A DNA stretch of 64,000 nucleotides from Trebouxia sp. TZW2008 (GCA_002118135.1 BDIU01000201.1:62001-126000), one strand, 5' to 3'. Counted from the first letter of the stretch, positions 32,201-45,400 are shown. Notes: generated from the sequence alone by a model not told the origin. Numbers and translations are program-made.

Positions 32201-35051
32201 ACAAAACGCCCTTGCCCTTCCATGGAATCACTGTGTCATCCGCCAGACCTGTGTGCACACATATCTGCTTACTACAATGCTGCCATGTTGCAGGTGAGCT
32301 CTCTTGTAGCTGCAACAAGATATTGTCATTGGCCAGGAAGCAAAGGTCCCATACCACTTGGCCGTGCTTGCTCAGCTAAGCACACCCATCAAGCGCTCTT
32401 GTTGCAATGTTGACAGTGGATGCAGCTGTTAGCTGTCACATCATGCCTCACAAAGCTTGCAAGTACTGGCAACTGCAATGCTCAGCAGAGTTGCTACCTG
32501 TGGTGTCTGTTTGAAGTGAAAGGACAGAGGTATCCACAGCTGGACTGGCTTGGGCTACATCTTGACCCAGCTGTTTTGCAGTCGCTGCGTTGCCCCTATT
32601 GTGCTCTCCCCTTTCACCCTTTCCCTCAGTTGCTGTCACAGCATCTTCTTGGGCTGCTGACAAGGAGACCCCAACAGCAGGCACTATGGGTTTGTTGCCA
32701 AGGGCTGCTGAATGATCAGAGCTGGAAATTGTGCCATTCGCTGGCCCCTGGACGTCATGGTGCGACTGCGCGTCTGAGTCCTCGCTGTCTGCCTCCGGGG
32801 CTGGTGCACGCATCCTGCTTTGCCTGCTGAGTAATGATGCCTGACCAGCCTGCTTTGCTCTGCTGCCCAATAAGAGGCCTGGTGGCGGCTGAAGGGTGCC
32901 AAGCTTCCTCCTCTTGTTGGGTGCAATCACCTCCTTGCTGCTGCTGATTGCTGGACTTGTATCAGGACCAGGCTTGAGATCAGCAGTGGCAGCGTCTGTG
33001 AGAGTGGCTGGATGGGATGCATGAGGGATGCTCGCTTTGCCATGACCAGTGGCCTCCCCTGTGCTGCTGCTATGTGCCATACTGGATTGCAAGGCTGTGT
33101 GACTGGACGGAGAGACAGCAGCAGCTGCTTGCTGTTCAAGCATAGGAGCTATGCTATGGGCATTCAGTGCTGAACTGGGCCTGGGCGCTTTGACAGGTGA
33201 GCCTGTTGGGGCAGCCCAACTGGAAGGAGAGGCTGGGTTAACGGGCTTGACTGGGGATGCTGGGCAATCTGAAGGGCCCACAGGGCAAGCGCTGACTGGG
33301 GAAGTTGGCTGAGCCAAAGGGCCCAAAGGGCAAGTGCTGACTGGGGACGCTGCCTGGGCTGGAAAAGCAAGATTGGGATGGCTGACGGGAGAGGCCTGAC
33401 TTGCTGAAGAAGTGCGAAGCCCATTGGCTGAAGCTGCTGCAAAGGATGCTGCTGCTGTGGGCCATGTTGCCACTGTTGGCTGCCTGCCCTGCTTTGCTTG
33501 ACCTGACCCTGCACACCACATCATGTTGCAGCAAGGGCATGGTCAAGAGGCATGCTATGCTGTTACATAAGGTCGTCAATCACCTCACAGGTGATGCAAA
33601 TCTGACAAATGAAATGTCACAGCTTGGAAGTGGACATATGCGCATAGGATAGGTGATGCACAGCCCCCAATTCTGTTAGGACTCAGAGTCAAAAGCATGA
33701 TTTGAGATTTGGGTGCACTGGCAGTGTGGGACAAAGCAGGTTGACAACAAGCATGTTGCATCACAGGTGTCTGTAGGTGAGTTGGTGTACATGCATGGCG
33801 TGCCGGCGAGCTCAGGAACATCAGCAACATGGAAAGGGATGTGACATGATGCAAGGTGCATACCAAACACAGGTAGCCTTATTGCCCCAGTTGTGGGTGT
33901 TGCCAGCTGTGATGCTGGAATGCTGTTAGCACCTGCAACAAACACACCCATCATGGACATCAGGCTCATTGCAGCAGACTGATGTGAGAATGTCACACCA
34001 AACACACAATCAGCAAAAGCAAAACTTGATGAGCAAAAGCTAGGCAAGCAGATGCACAGCCAAGTGTTGGCAGGCTCATGAGTGACGTGACAGAAGCTAT
34101 GCAAGCAGACGCAAAGCCAACAGCATGCAGGCTCATGCAAGATTGAACAGAGCACCAACCTGACTTGTGTTGAGGTGAAAGGCTGTGCTCAGCTGAAGTA
34201 GTGGACTCATCAGAGCACTGCAAATCCAAACTCAGCTTGAGAGAGTTCTCCCTTTCGCTATCAGCTTGCCTGACCATTGCATTGCCTGCTTTCTGAGGAT
34301 CACTTTGGGAATCAAAGCTACTTGGATCTGCTCTCCAAGGCTTGACCCATGAAGCAAAGGCTGACTCAGGCTGCTGCTGCTGCTGGATGGTGTTAGACTG
34401 ACAAGCTGACTTGGGCTGTTGCTGCTGAATGGTGTTAGACTGGTGGGCACGTGTGAGATCAGAGCTGGGCTTGAATGGCTTCCTCATGGAGTCAGCAGCT
34501 TGCTGGGAAACCTGTTGGGATTTGTACAGGCTGAGCAACTCCTGCTGCTGTTGCTGCATCAGCGCAGACACTCCATGATCTTCACTAGGGAAGTAGCTGT
34601 CTTGCAAGCTAGCCTCCATCGCCTTCTGCAGCTGCAGTAAGACAAGCCAGTGTAAGTCAGGTGTGAAATAAGAATGAGACTCAGCTTGCTACAGGTTGCT
34701 ACAGCCTAACATGACTGGGTGTGAGCTGAAATGAGACTCAGCTTGCTATGTTTTGCAGACAGCCTGACATGACTGGGTGTGAGCTGGGAATCAGTCTAAG
34801 ACTATGTTTTGCATACATAGGCTGAGCTGACTGGGTGTGAGCTGGGAACCAGTGTTGGGTTGCTATGTTGTGCAGGCAGCCTGGAATGACTGCAGTTGAG
34901 CTGGGAATGAGTCAGAGCTTGCTGAGTTCTGCAGAGACAGCCTGAAGTGATGGACTGCAGCTGAGTGCTGCCTCACCTCAATGTCTGTGTCATCAGTGAG
35001 GTCAACGACGCCGCCTGCACCTGGGATGCTTGCCATCACTCCTTCCACCAT
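29282..35051 (-). CDS. Large protein with SUMO-interaction-like motifs at both ends and a Tudor/PWWP-like core, 1205 aa
   Basis: Exons in phase: 35051-34977, 34625-34160, 33932-33864, 33508-32498, 32248-32088, 31454-31296, 30958-29282. Residues 15-21 read VVDLTDD and the C-terminus reads GIIVLDSD, both of the hydrophobic-plus-acidic form of SUMO-interaction motifs. Between them come Q-rich (exon 2) and Ser/Pro/Ala-rich (exon 4) regions. A folded-looking core follows (about residues 541-690): LWLSPVLEYVAEQ, PGSWVWWKLGEATWMLAK, KSRFVDWLGLLKSFQVSLED, VFMHFHPGSRVNIKG, and DGVYSVRTDAGSVLQVNHCD, reminiscent of Tudor/PWWP folds. His- and Gln-rich tracts and three imperfect 36-residue Lys/Ser/Thr repeats (29390-29720) fill the tail. 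I do not recognise a named family. A nuclear, SUMO-linked chromatin role is inference. Confidence 0.7.
31520..31990 (-). repeat. Array of decayed copies of the 31454-31296 exon start
   Basis: Segments near 31539-31630, 31740-31830, 31835-31930 and 31945-31990 repeat the acceptor and first codons (KSRFVDWLGL region), increasingly diverged. All lie upstream of the real exon in gene direction. Confidence 0.75.
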
Positions 35052-35397
35052 AGCTTGTAAGATCAGTTATGACCATAGGGCGTCAAGTGCATGTTGCTGT
35101 CCAGAGGCAGGCCCTCCATGCAGCAGACCTGCAACAGGAGTCAGAGCTGTGTCTCAGGGCAAAGGCAGCAGCAGCCCTGAGTGCTTCCAAGTGTTGCTTG
35201 CAAAATGTTTGCAGTGGTGAAAGCTACTGACTGCGCAAGCACACCTGAGCAGCTGCGGCAAACAGCAGTGACAGTGACATAAGTTTGTTACAAACAAGAA
35301 CGCAAAAAGAGTCAGATGTTAGCGGTACAATCTTCGGCACCATGATCTGAGCTCGTTTTTAAATCTGCCGCGATCGCTCCGCACTCAAGAAAAAGGC
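35052..35397. promoter_or_regulatory. 5' flank of the SIM-motif gene
   Basis: Becomes CpG-rich from about 35310 onwards (CGCGATCGCTCCGCAC), as at the other gene starts in the window. It may serve the gene at 35051 (-) and a possible transcript on the + strand. Confidence 0.4.
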
Positions 35398-35688
35398 ATG
35401 CGCGCTCTGCATACCTGCGTTCTTCGAAGTGCGCAGCGCTTCGCAAGACCTCAGCACACAACGGCACGCAAACTCTCTTCTGTGACTGCTGAACGGTGTC
35501 TCCTGGGACACAGCACGAGTGCGATATCTTGGCAAAAGAATCAAGATGTCTTCACTGGTTGCCGTCCTTCTGTGCAAACTGCAACGGCCATATGCTGTCG
35601 TTCAGGATCCTTACGACCGTGCTGTGCTATGCACGACCGTGCTGCACGAGAAGGTGCAAACTCGTCGATCTTCTTCTTGATGCACTGA
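35398..35688 (+). CDS. Possible small protein or first exon with presequence-like start, 96 aa
   Basis: An ATG-initiated frame in a CpG-rich patch. The start MRALHTCVLRSAQRFARPQH is rich in Arg, Ala and Ser without acids, as in mitochondrial presequences. The rest resembles no family I know and ends in IFFLMH. It could be a first exon whose partner I cannot find, or a chance frame in a promoter island. The MITE copy starts 25 bp downstream. Confidence 0.3.
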   Translation: MRALHTCVLRSAQRFARPQHTTARKLSSVTAERCLLGHSTSAISWQKNQDVFTGCRPSVQTATAICCRSGSLRPCCAMHDRAAREGANSSIFFLMH

Positions 35689-35712
35689 GCTGAGTAATCG
35701 GTCACTACCACA

Positions 35713-35920
35713 CAGGCCTCTACAATAACAACCCCCGCTTCCCCCTGGGGGCCCTAATGGGGAGCACCCAAAACCGCGCACAGCCGAAAGTCGGCACCCC
35801 ACACAAGTTTGCCTCAATATCGTTACATTAGTAGTGTAGCCACTTACAAGTGCAACCCCCACAAATCTGCACACATAGTGTGGGCCACCCCCGACTTCTC
35901 AAAGTCCCTGTAGGGGCCTG
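35713..35920. mobile_element. hAT-type MITE, second copy, 208 bp
   Basis: Same family as 15867-16071. Ends are CAGGCCTCTAC and GTAGGGGCCTG; the interior motif CACAAATCTGCACACATAGT is shared. Flanks CTACCACA and CAACCACC agree at six of eight positions, consistent with an aged 8-bp target duplication. Confidence 0.8.
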
Positions 35921-36560
35921 CAACCACCGTTGCACCACACGAGGCAGAGCAGAAGGCAGAACCCAAAGCAGCTGGTTGTCACATTGTGCAGCTTGCAGAT
36001 ACCTTTTGGAGATGACTGCGCAGGCCTCTTGGGTTCTTGGCAGAGTCCATACATGCACAGCACTGTTTTGCAAGGCAGCTCAACCTGCAAAGTGGCCACG
36101 GGACACCCTTTTTATGCATAAAGCTCCTGAAGGGCACCAGCATTGACTTTGCACTCCAACACGCCCAACTGGAAAGTGACCTCCCCTGCTTGACAATAGC
36201 TGCATTGCAATTATCAATGTGAAAAAGGATTTTGCAATTGATGGCCATGCCCCATCAGCAAGACACTGCAAACTCCCTTCATGCGTCTGCTCAAGGCAAA
36301 CAGTTTCTGAAGATTGATGTGTAACATCAGTCTCAGGAGTTGGCAAGTTGCAACAAGCAACTGTGTGCCACACAGGATAATTGGTTTTAGTGCCTGCTGT
36401 TGACTCATGCATCATACCCGCACTTGCTGTGCGCAAGGCGACAGGCTGTTCAGCAAGTGCTCAACAGGACCACAACAAGTAACAGTACCAACACTAACAT
36501 GTGCCAAATGCCTCATTGCGGATAGTTTCAGTGCTGTCACGCTGTGCAATGTCATGCTGC
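35921..36560. other. Intergenic region downstream of the LRR gene
   Basis: 3' flank of the LRR gene (-). Short frames on both strands, none with recognisable content. Confidence 0.45.
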
Positions 36561-38873
36561 TCATTTCAGCTGCCTGTCCACCCCTTCTTGCAGACCATCG
36601 CCCATGGACACTCCTGTAGCTATGTTCTTGTTGTACTTTGTCCTCCGGCGATCCTCAAAGATGTCATACCCCTCAGTAGCTTCAAACGCCTACACCAGCA
36701 TAATTAAGTCATGACCAAGGCAGGAAGGAGTTGGCCACAACGCATCCTCAGACACACGTAGCATTGTATTGGGATCTAGTTCAAGGTTTGAGGGTTTCCT
36801 GAAGGAGGTGGGTTTGAGGGTCTGATGCATTTGACTAGCATGCTGAACATAAAGCTTGTGACTGAATCAAAGCATGTTTTGACACATGGGTCATGAAAGA
36901 CTTCATGCCTGTGCGATACTGTTTCTTTCTTTTCTTTTTTCTTCTCTTTTCTTTTCTTTTCCCTTACTGTATAGGGGTCTGATTCAAGATTTTAGGGATT
37001 CTTGAAGAAGGTGGGGTTTAGGATCTAAGGATCTTATGGATTTGGCTAGCGTGCAAGCACGAAGCTTGTGGCTGAATCAAAGCACGCTTTGACGTGTGGG
37101 TCATGAAAGACTTCATGCCTGTGCAGTACTTAGGGGGGCAGTCGCACTTTCACAATCATCATCTCTCAGTAAACTCTCAAGACCTCTCAGTAACATTGTG
37201 ACATGTTCCACCACAAGTGACAACCAATGAGAGGTGCAAGCTGACTCACCTGTGCTGAGATGGGATTTGAATGCAGAAGGAGGGTGTGCAAAGCCTGACA
37301 GTGTATCAGGACCTCTGGAGGCACACTAGTGATTCTGTTCTCATTGAAGTTGAGAATCTTGACCCGCTGTAGCTGCTGCAAATCTGCTGGGATAGTCTGC
37401 ATCGCATCAGTCTGCTCTTAAGCCACTAGAAAAGTTGGGACGTCGGGACCAACAGCACGTACAGTGGCAGTGTGCGAAGTATGCTTACCAATGTCAGCTG
37501 GCTGCGTGTGCCTTTCCGATGTACAAACATATTAGCTAGAGCACCGACATACAGTGTTATCCTGATGGCATAGTCTGCAGTGGGCGCTTTGGTTACTGAA
37601 GCGCCAGGGTGGGCGTCGTGCGTGTCAACAACTTGTGGATCTGTGCACTTATCTTGTGTGAGGCATCAAACATGTGTTGAATACTTGGCAACAGCTATTG
37701 CAATGTCAGCATGCGCATTGTGCATGCTAAGCACATGTGACTTTATGCAATATCTCATTGCAATGATATCTACAGCAAAGTGGATGGTGGGGATGACATC
37801 TGCCCACCTGAAGAGCATTGCCACTAACATTCAGTTCTTCAAGCTGAGAGCAGCTTGCAACAGCAGCTGTTAGCTCAACAAGGCTATTGGAAGAGATGTC
37901 AAGAACAGATAGCTTCTGAAGCTGACTGATACTTGTGGGTAAGCCAAAGAGGGCATTATTGCTGACTGACAATCTCTCAAGGCGCGACAGCTTTCCTAGG
38001 TCTGTCGGTAGACTAATCAGCTGATTGTGATCAAGCACCAAGACCTGCAAGCAGGCAATGTCGGTATCGCCCTGCTGGGCTGCATGATTGTTGCTGCTCA
38101 ATGAGGTGAAATGCAAGCTCAAGAGCTGTAATGAGAGCTGCATGATCAGAATGTATAGCTGTTGTGTTCTGGGAACAGTGCAATGCCAACTGTCAATGTG
38201 CCATCAAAGCCTGCAATGCAATGTCTGGCTGGTGTAATTGTGACGCGTATCAGCATGAGGTCAAGTGCTGAGCAGAATCATATATGAGCATCAGCATGCA
38301 GCAGGAGACATGTCAACGTGTAAGCAACAAATTACTGGCACGTGATGACATGCAATGCAGCATGTGCGGAGGTGTGCCTGATAGTGTTTTGATGTTGTCA
38401 ATGGGGAAGCAGGATGATGCTTGAACATGTGCATTCTGATTGTGATGCATGGCTGACCTTGAGAGAAGTTAGTTGGGTCAAACAGGGTGGCAGCGAGTTC
38501 AGCTGGTTTGAAGCTAGGACAAGCCTTGTTAAATTACTTAGGTTGCGGAGCTGGTCTGGCAGGTATGTCAACTGGTTGTTTGTGACGTCGAGCACGCGAG
38601 CAGCTGGTCCCACTGCCAATGCAGCGGGTGGCAAAGACTGGCAGAGCAAGCAACGCTTTCAAAACGGAAAAGGCGGGCACTGAAGACTGCTGATCGATCT
38701 CGATGCTACAGTCAGCTCAGCATCACGAATCTGATGTTCACCTTGAGATTGCTGTCGCGAAGCGCGACAGTACCGGTCGCTGCCCAGTTGTTCTGACGTT
38801 GACTTTTGTTTCTGTTCAAATTATTCGACTCTTGCGCTTTCTGTTGGGGCTGAGAGCTGCAGCAATTACCCAT
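36561..38873 (-). CDS. N-myristoylation-type leucine-rich-repeat protein (plant At5g07910 / LRRC57-like), 274 aa
   Basis: Exons in phase: 38873-38742, 38637-38458, 38044-37808, 37396-37250, 36689-36561. It starts MGNCCSSQPQQ, a strong N-myristoylation signal followed by cysteines that could be palmitoylated. NNWAATGTVALRDSNLK matches the conserved lead-in of the plant family. Eight or so LRRs of the 23-residue short type follow (LDVTNNQLTYLPDQLRNLSN, LVLDHNQLISLPTDLGKLSR, LNFNENRITSVPPEVLIHC). The C-terminus, SNPISAQAFEATEGYDIFED then GDGLQEGVDRQLK, matches the family's characteristic end. It is predicted to sit at membranes as a scaffold; partners are unknown. The last intron holds a roughly 190-bp tandem duplication. 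Confidence 0.88.
36760..37140 (-). repeat. 190-bp tandem duplication and pyrimidine microsatellite in LRR intron 4
   Basis: 36765-36910 and 36975-37135 are clearly related (shared GGTCATGAAAGACTTCATGC). They are separated by a TTTC/TTTTC-rich tract at 36921-36963. Confidence 0.8.
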
Positions 38874-39420
38874 GCGATGATGAGGCTTGAAGTGTGAGCT
38901 GACGGTCTGCTGATATTGATGCGCGATCAAGCTGTGGGTTATTGCGGTGCAACTTGCAATTGCAACGGGCTCTCTGTATGAACGTGTGTGCGTTGCATCA
39001 CTCGACAGTGCCTCATTGCCAAGTGTTACATGCATCACGACGCATAACACAATGTCATGTTCACATAGATGCACTTACATCTTATTGAAGTGGCTTCCAA
39101 GTATGAAGCAACAACGCACCAAGGCTGCACATGACACCACATATAGTGTCTGCTAATTGGCATTGCCACTGAAACCCTACTGTTGCAGCAAAATAGTTTT
39201 GTAAAAATGGTGTTGCGGCAAGACAGCCCAAAACTGCAGCATGTAATGCTGGGTATAAAGTGAGATGACTAGAGCAGGGACTGAACAGATGGTGTGACCA
39301 GATGGGTCAAGAAACAAGGGACAGTCAACACACTGGACATGAAACCTGAGCATGAAATTAGGCGTATTAGGTTCTGAATAGAAGCTAGATGCATTTGTTA
39401 CTGACTTTTGGTATGTCAAA
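38874..39420. other. 5' flank of LRR gene and 3' flank of the giant ligase-like gene
   Basis: 547 bp between two genes on the same strand. No coding region or repeat that I can support. Confidence 0.5.
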
Positions 39421-42400
39421 TCACGTCGCGTCAAAACCTGCAGTGTCAAAGTCTTCACTGAACTCCTCCTCTTCTTCAGAAGAGTCTTCCTCTTCACCAA
39501 ACTCTTCATCGTCTAGAGCAGCTTGCTGCTGAGCTGCCCGCTTTCTTGCAGCTCTTTGTTCACTGTTCTCGTAAAGAGTCGTATCATCGTCGTCAGTCTC
39601 ATAACTGTCGTCACTGTCACTATCACTTCTTTCCTCAGCCTCAAGGCGTGCTTGTTCCTCTTGCTGCTCTTGCCACCTGGACAGATTGTACTCAAAAGCA
39701 GCAGGTTCTTCTGCCAGTGCTTCGAGAAAGTCTGGGTCGTTCTCCTCCTCAAACTCATCTTGCATAGTTGGTAGCTGCGCCAGGTCTACAATCTCGCGCA
39801 GAACATCGTTTGGATGTACAGGAGGATCCTCCACAAGAGCCTGCAGCACACGCATTTACTGGAAATACTGCTTGAAGGCATGCATCTGATAATTACTGTA
39901 TATGATGGGCAACTAATGCAGATCCGTTTCAAAGGCCTTGCTTCTGCATGCTGGTTCATGCATTCCTTGCTGTAAGCCGTCTGCATTAGCATATATGCAT
40001 GCTGGAACTTGTAAGCTGCACAGGACAGCGTGACTATGTTGTGCTACGAAAGCATCTGGAAACTGATTGAGCGAATGATCACAGAGATCTGTGTGGTACA
40101 GATGCATGAATTGGCAGCTGCAGGATGGTGAGCACAGATGGCATGGCTGACCTGCTGCAATAGAAGCGAGTCTTGCAACAGGTCTGGCACGGTATGCACA
40201 TGTAAGCCGTCTGCATTAGCATATGAGCATGCTGTACCACACAGATGCATGGATTGGCAGCTGCAGGATGGTGAGCACAGATGGAATGGCTGACCTGCTG
40301 CAATAGAAGCGAGTCTTGCGAAAGGTCTGGCACGGTATGAACATCAATGATGATGATTTCGCCCTTGTCAGCATGCACAAACACATCCATCTGAGCGGCG
40401 CCGCCAATCTCCAGTTTGTCTGCAGCCATTGTAATCCACTGCTTCGCCGCTGCAATAACATCTGGCGACAGAAATTCAGCTGGGGGCGGCGTCATCGGCA
40501 TTGGGTCACCAAACGCATAGGCTATGGGTGGTGGCATTGATACACCAGGGTATGAACCCTCCTGGGGATCTGCACCCTCCTGAGGGTCTGAAGCCTCCTG
40601 GTCGTCTGAAACCTGCTGGGGTTCTGAACCCTCCTGGGGGTCTGAACCCTTCTGGGGGTCATCTAGATTTTGACCATCGGGCTGGGAGGCCCTTTGGGCT
40701 TGCTCTCTGTCTGGAAGTTTCTCTAATGCTTCTATCTCTTGCTCAAGGGCTGCTATGGTCTCATCATCCAGCTGTGACCCAATTAGGGTCCCAGTCTCTT
40801 GTAGGTATAGGGCCTTTTCTAGGAGTTGTGCCATGGGTCTCTGTAGGACTCTGCCTAGGGCTATGTCTTGGGCTGTAGCAGCCCGGTCAGCAGCCATGTC
40901 TTCTAGGGGTTCGTCTAGGGTTTCACCAGCCGGGTTCGCAGCCATATCTTCAGCGTAAGAGCGCTCAAAGATAGCGTCCAGCACAGGATAGATGTAAGCG
41001 GTGGGCGTGAGAGCTTGCATGCGCTCTACTTCGCCCAGCAGTGCTGATGAGATTGCAATCCAGCGGCTGTCACCCTCCCACTGTATCCTTGGGGGACCCT
41101 CCTGCTGTGGTACCAATACAAGCCTGCACCCAGCAGTGAGATTTGATGAAGTTCAAGCTGTGCTGACTTGTAGAGTATGAGTAACAGATGTCATGTGCCC
41201 ATCAGATGTCAGCATTAGACAATCGTACGACTGACACCCTCCTACTGTATCCTGGAGGGACCCTCCTGTGGTTTCCAAATTAGCCCACACCACAGCAGCG
41301 ATCGACTCATGCATGCCTCCTTATGCAAGGCAAGTGACAAGCTTTGTGTCTATCAAAGATCAGTGCTGATGATATTGCAATCCAGCGGCTGTCACCCTCC
41401 CACTGTATCCTTGGGGGACCCTTCTGCTGTGGGACTAGTGTTAGTTTGCAGCACAAGAAGCTTGTTGATTGGTTCCAGTATGTGCTCAGCCGTGCAAGGT
41501 GACTGACAGGCATCACGTGTCTTTCAGAGGTCAGCAAGATGTTGATTCATCAATCTCCTCTTGCCCTCTTGCTGCGGTACCAGTATTAGCCTGCAGAGCA
41601 GCATTGACCCTTGACTGCTCGTAACTTATGGTCCAAACATGTGCAATGGGTCACACGCTTTATCTGTGTATCAGTTGGTAGCATTGTATATGTGTGTGGC
41701 TGTCACCCTTTCACTGTATCCCGGGGGGACCCTCCTGCTGTGGTACCAGTATCAGCCTGCAGCACAAGAAGTGCTTTGATTCTTTTGAGTATGTGCTCAA
41801 CCGTGCAAGGTGACTGACAGGCATTATGCATCTGTTGGAGGTCAGAAACATGTTGATATATGGCTGTTGCCCTCCCATTATATCCTGAGGAGACCCTCCT
41901 CCTGTAGCGCCAATACTAGCTGGCAGCACAGAGTCATGTGGCATTGTAATGTGTTGTCATCACGTGTCATTGCAATGTGTTGTCATCATGTGTTATTGTA
42001 ATGTGTTGTCATCATGTGGTCATTGTGCCATAGTGATATGGTGAGGGATTCGGGATCTATGCTTGCACACAAGCCAGGTGGGTAAATAGTCTTGAGTTCT
42101 CTATCACACATCACCAAATGCTTAATTCTTCCTGTGAGTGTACTCAGCCATTGTCATGCAGAGGTGCTGATCAAAGTTTGAAGAAACAGATACAGACTGA
42201 TTGCAGGTGTTGTGCCCATTGAGCAAGCAGGGCTGCAAACACAATACCCAGCATTACTAGTCAGGTGTAAGTTTTCAAGGACACTGTTAATGGTAGTTAG
42301 CGGCATGTGGGCAGGAAGGAGCAGCTTTGTGATCTGCTGTGAAGTCGTACCTGGCTGGGACTGCTGAGCCCGTCTAGCATGCGTTCAGAATGCGAAATTG

Positions 42401-45400
42401 CCAACAGCTGTACACCATGCATTGAGGTTTTGTGCCCCCCTCTACTTTGTGCAGCAGATGCCACAATACTACCCTGGCAAACTGATGCTCATGCACGGAT
42501 TGACAACCAGAGCATTACCTGGCCGAAGGGATGTATGACTTCACCATGAGTTTTTGTTAACCCTCAAGGCGTATCTGATTGGGGGGAGATGGGGCTTGGT
42601 CAGGTTGTCCATCATGGCAATGATAGTGACAGTGATGAAAATGATAATGATGCTTACAAAATCAATATCAATGGTATGAATGACAACCTGCTATGCAACA
42701 GAAGTACCTGGCAGAGAATTGTAGGGCTCAACCATGAGTGCCTGGTGCCCGGGGGGGGGGGTGGGGGGTTGGTCAGGTTCTCCATCACGACAATGATGAT
42801 GAAATGATGTTCGTGATGAACAGCAATCACAATGGTGTGAATGATAACAGCAACAGTAGTACCTGGCAGAATGGATGTAGGGCTCCACCATGAGTTCCTG
42901 ATGACCCTGGGGGGGCATCTGGATGGGTGGGTGGGGGGTGCTCAGGCGGTCCTGAGGAATCTCCGCCCACCTGTCTACAATGGCCTCAGCGTATACGCTC
43001 AGGTCGTCGGCGTTGGCTATGCAAGGCAGCGCTGAGTGCAGGTCCCAACTGCCCATGGCTGGCTTGATGCACAGCTCTGGACTGTCACCTGCAAAGCATG
43101 CAAAAGCTGATGAGTTGATGGTGGCTCTAGGGCGGGTTGGGGATCTCAGCCCGCTTTTCAGAGATGGCCTCAGCATATATGCTCAGGTCGTTGGCATTGG
43201 CTATGCAAGGCAGCGCTGAGTGCAGGTCCCAACTGCCCATGGCTGGCTTGATGCACAGCTCCGGACTGTCACCTGCGACGCAACAGAAAGATGTCCTGGA
43301 CTTTGGATGAATGATTGTGACGATTGGTACCAAGAGCAATTTGCAGCGTGAAAAAGGGCATCTACAGCCTGCAGGTCATCAGCAGCAGCCCAAGAATATT
43401 TGAAAAACTCTTGACTCAGCACCACAGAGTGACTGCTGCCGAGTGAGGCAGAGACTGAGGGATACGTCTGGGAAACGTAGAATGCAGACGCTCACTCTTG
43501 ACACTTGTCAGTATGTGTGACTTCACACGAGCGGTTCGCAGCCTTCAGGTCATAAGTAGCAGGCTCAGAGTATTGCAACAATTCTGGACTGAATGTCCTA
43601 GAGTTGATAAGCCCTACATATGTGTACGATGCGTGACAGATCTTACCAAGAGCAGTTCGCGCCTCCTGGAACAAGGCTTCTGCAGCATCTTCGTCACCAT
43701 CAGCCGGCTCATTATCATTGGCAACATCTCCAATTCAGTTGTCATGTCGTATGTAGCAGGTGAACAGCAAAGGTGACAAGCTTACCAAGAGCAGTTCGCA
43801 GCTCCTGGAACAAGGCTTCTGCAGCATCTTCGTCACCATCAGCCAGCTCCAGCCGCTCTCTGGTCAATCGGATCTTGGGAATTGTGGAGATGTGATACGC
43901 TTCCAGCTCCTTCAGATGCTCTGACATGGCCATCTGCATGACATCATCACTCAGTGACCCACACAACACTTGCACAAGTATGATCTTGGCAAATCTTGAT
44001 AATAACAGAGTTGTGATACGCCTCCAGTTCTTTCAGATGCTCTGACATGACCATCTGCATGACATCATCACTCAGTGACCCACACATCACTTGCACAAGT
44101 ATGATCTTGGCACATCTTGAGAACAACAGAATTGTGATACGCCTCCAGTTCTTTCAGATGCTCTGACATGGTCATCTGCGCAGCAGTCATCAAGACAGAT
44201 GGGTCTCACTGGTGTGCATTAAGGCACATTGGCTTTGGACAGAGTGTGTTAGAGGCACTGTATTGCTTGTGTATGCACCTAGCAGGGTCATGGAACCTCA
44301 CCAGCAAGCATGATAACATGATGTGCATCAGAGAAGGGTGATAGCTGTTAATATTTTGACCTTGTCATGGACCAGCGCCATGGAGCCGTCATTTGAGCCA
44401 GTGAAGGTGACATCCATGCCTGGTGTCAAGATGGGCATGCAGCAAATCGATACTGCCGAAACCAATATTCACCAACAACACTTGCAGTTGCCACATCAAA
44501 AAAACAAGTATAGCTCTTATGAGTCTGACTTTGTCATGCACGAGCGCCATGGGACCGTCATTTCAGCCAGTGAAGGTGACATCTATGCGTATTATTGCAA
44601 AGTAAGCTATTATTGCCAATATGTTTCTGGCAGTTCATGCATTTGTAACATCAGGCATTCAAATGCAGCTGTTGAGGATCTGACCTTGTCATGGACCAAA
44701 GCCATGGGACCGTCATTTGAGCCGGTGAAGGTGACATCTATGCCTGGTGTGTCAAAGTAGGCCCGCAGCAAGCCACTGCCGCCCACTTCGCCGTTCACGG
44801 TGTTGAACACAACTGCATCAGCCTGATGTGCTTCTTCCGCAAAACACTGTAGGTCCATCAGCCTGCAGAAGCAATATAACTTCCAAGATACATGTCAGAT
44901 TGTGCCTGGTAGGTGGGATTATGCCGGCATTGTCTGAATCACAGTTTGCACAGCAGGAAGCGTGTTTTGCTGATGAGAGGGTTGTGGACCTGACTATTGT
45001 GTGATTTGCAGATGCAGAGCACTGCCTTGTAAGAACATACCAAACCGAACATGATGACATCATTTTGCATTCGGCAACGGTATAATGGCTAGTCCCGGAC
45101 TGCGAGTTTTTAAAATCACAAAGCAAGGTGGCATGTTCCTGCTGCTCTGCACATGCATTGAGAGTATTCCCAACTTGCAACAGGGTATTTACCCTTGTAG
45201 CCAGCCCCCAAAAAGCTCCCACACACTCATCATCAGCATACTCAAGCTCCCTCTGGACCTTGGTCTAACCCTTAGCGCCAATTGCTCGTGGTCATTCAGC
45301 ATGCAGGGTCGCCTTTTGCTTGGCATAACCAGTACAAACTAGCCCTGATCACTACTACTTGATCACAAGACGTGTTGCATGAGACCCACTTCGCAACAGG

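Noticed and set aside
38752..38770. Perfect inverted repeat CTGTCGCG-AAG-CGCGACAG as a terminator or operator
   Set aside because: It lies inside LRR exon 1, where it encodes conserved residues (TVALRDSNL). It is probably coincidental.
40079..41116. Separate gene for the C-terminal ligase half
   Set aside because: All exon phases are continuous from 61536 to 39421 and the order matches the plant two-ligase fusion, so one gene is the simpler reading.
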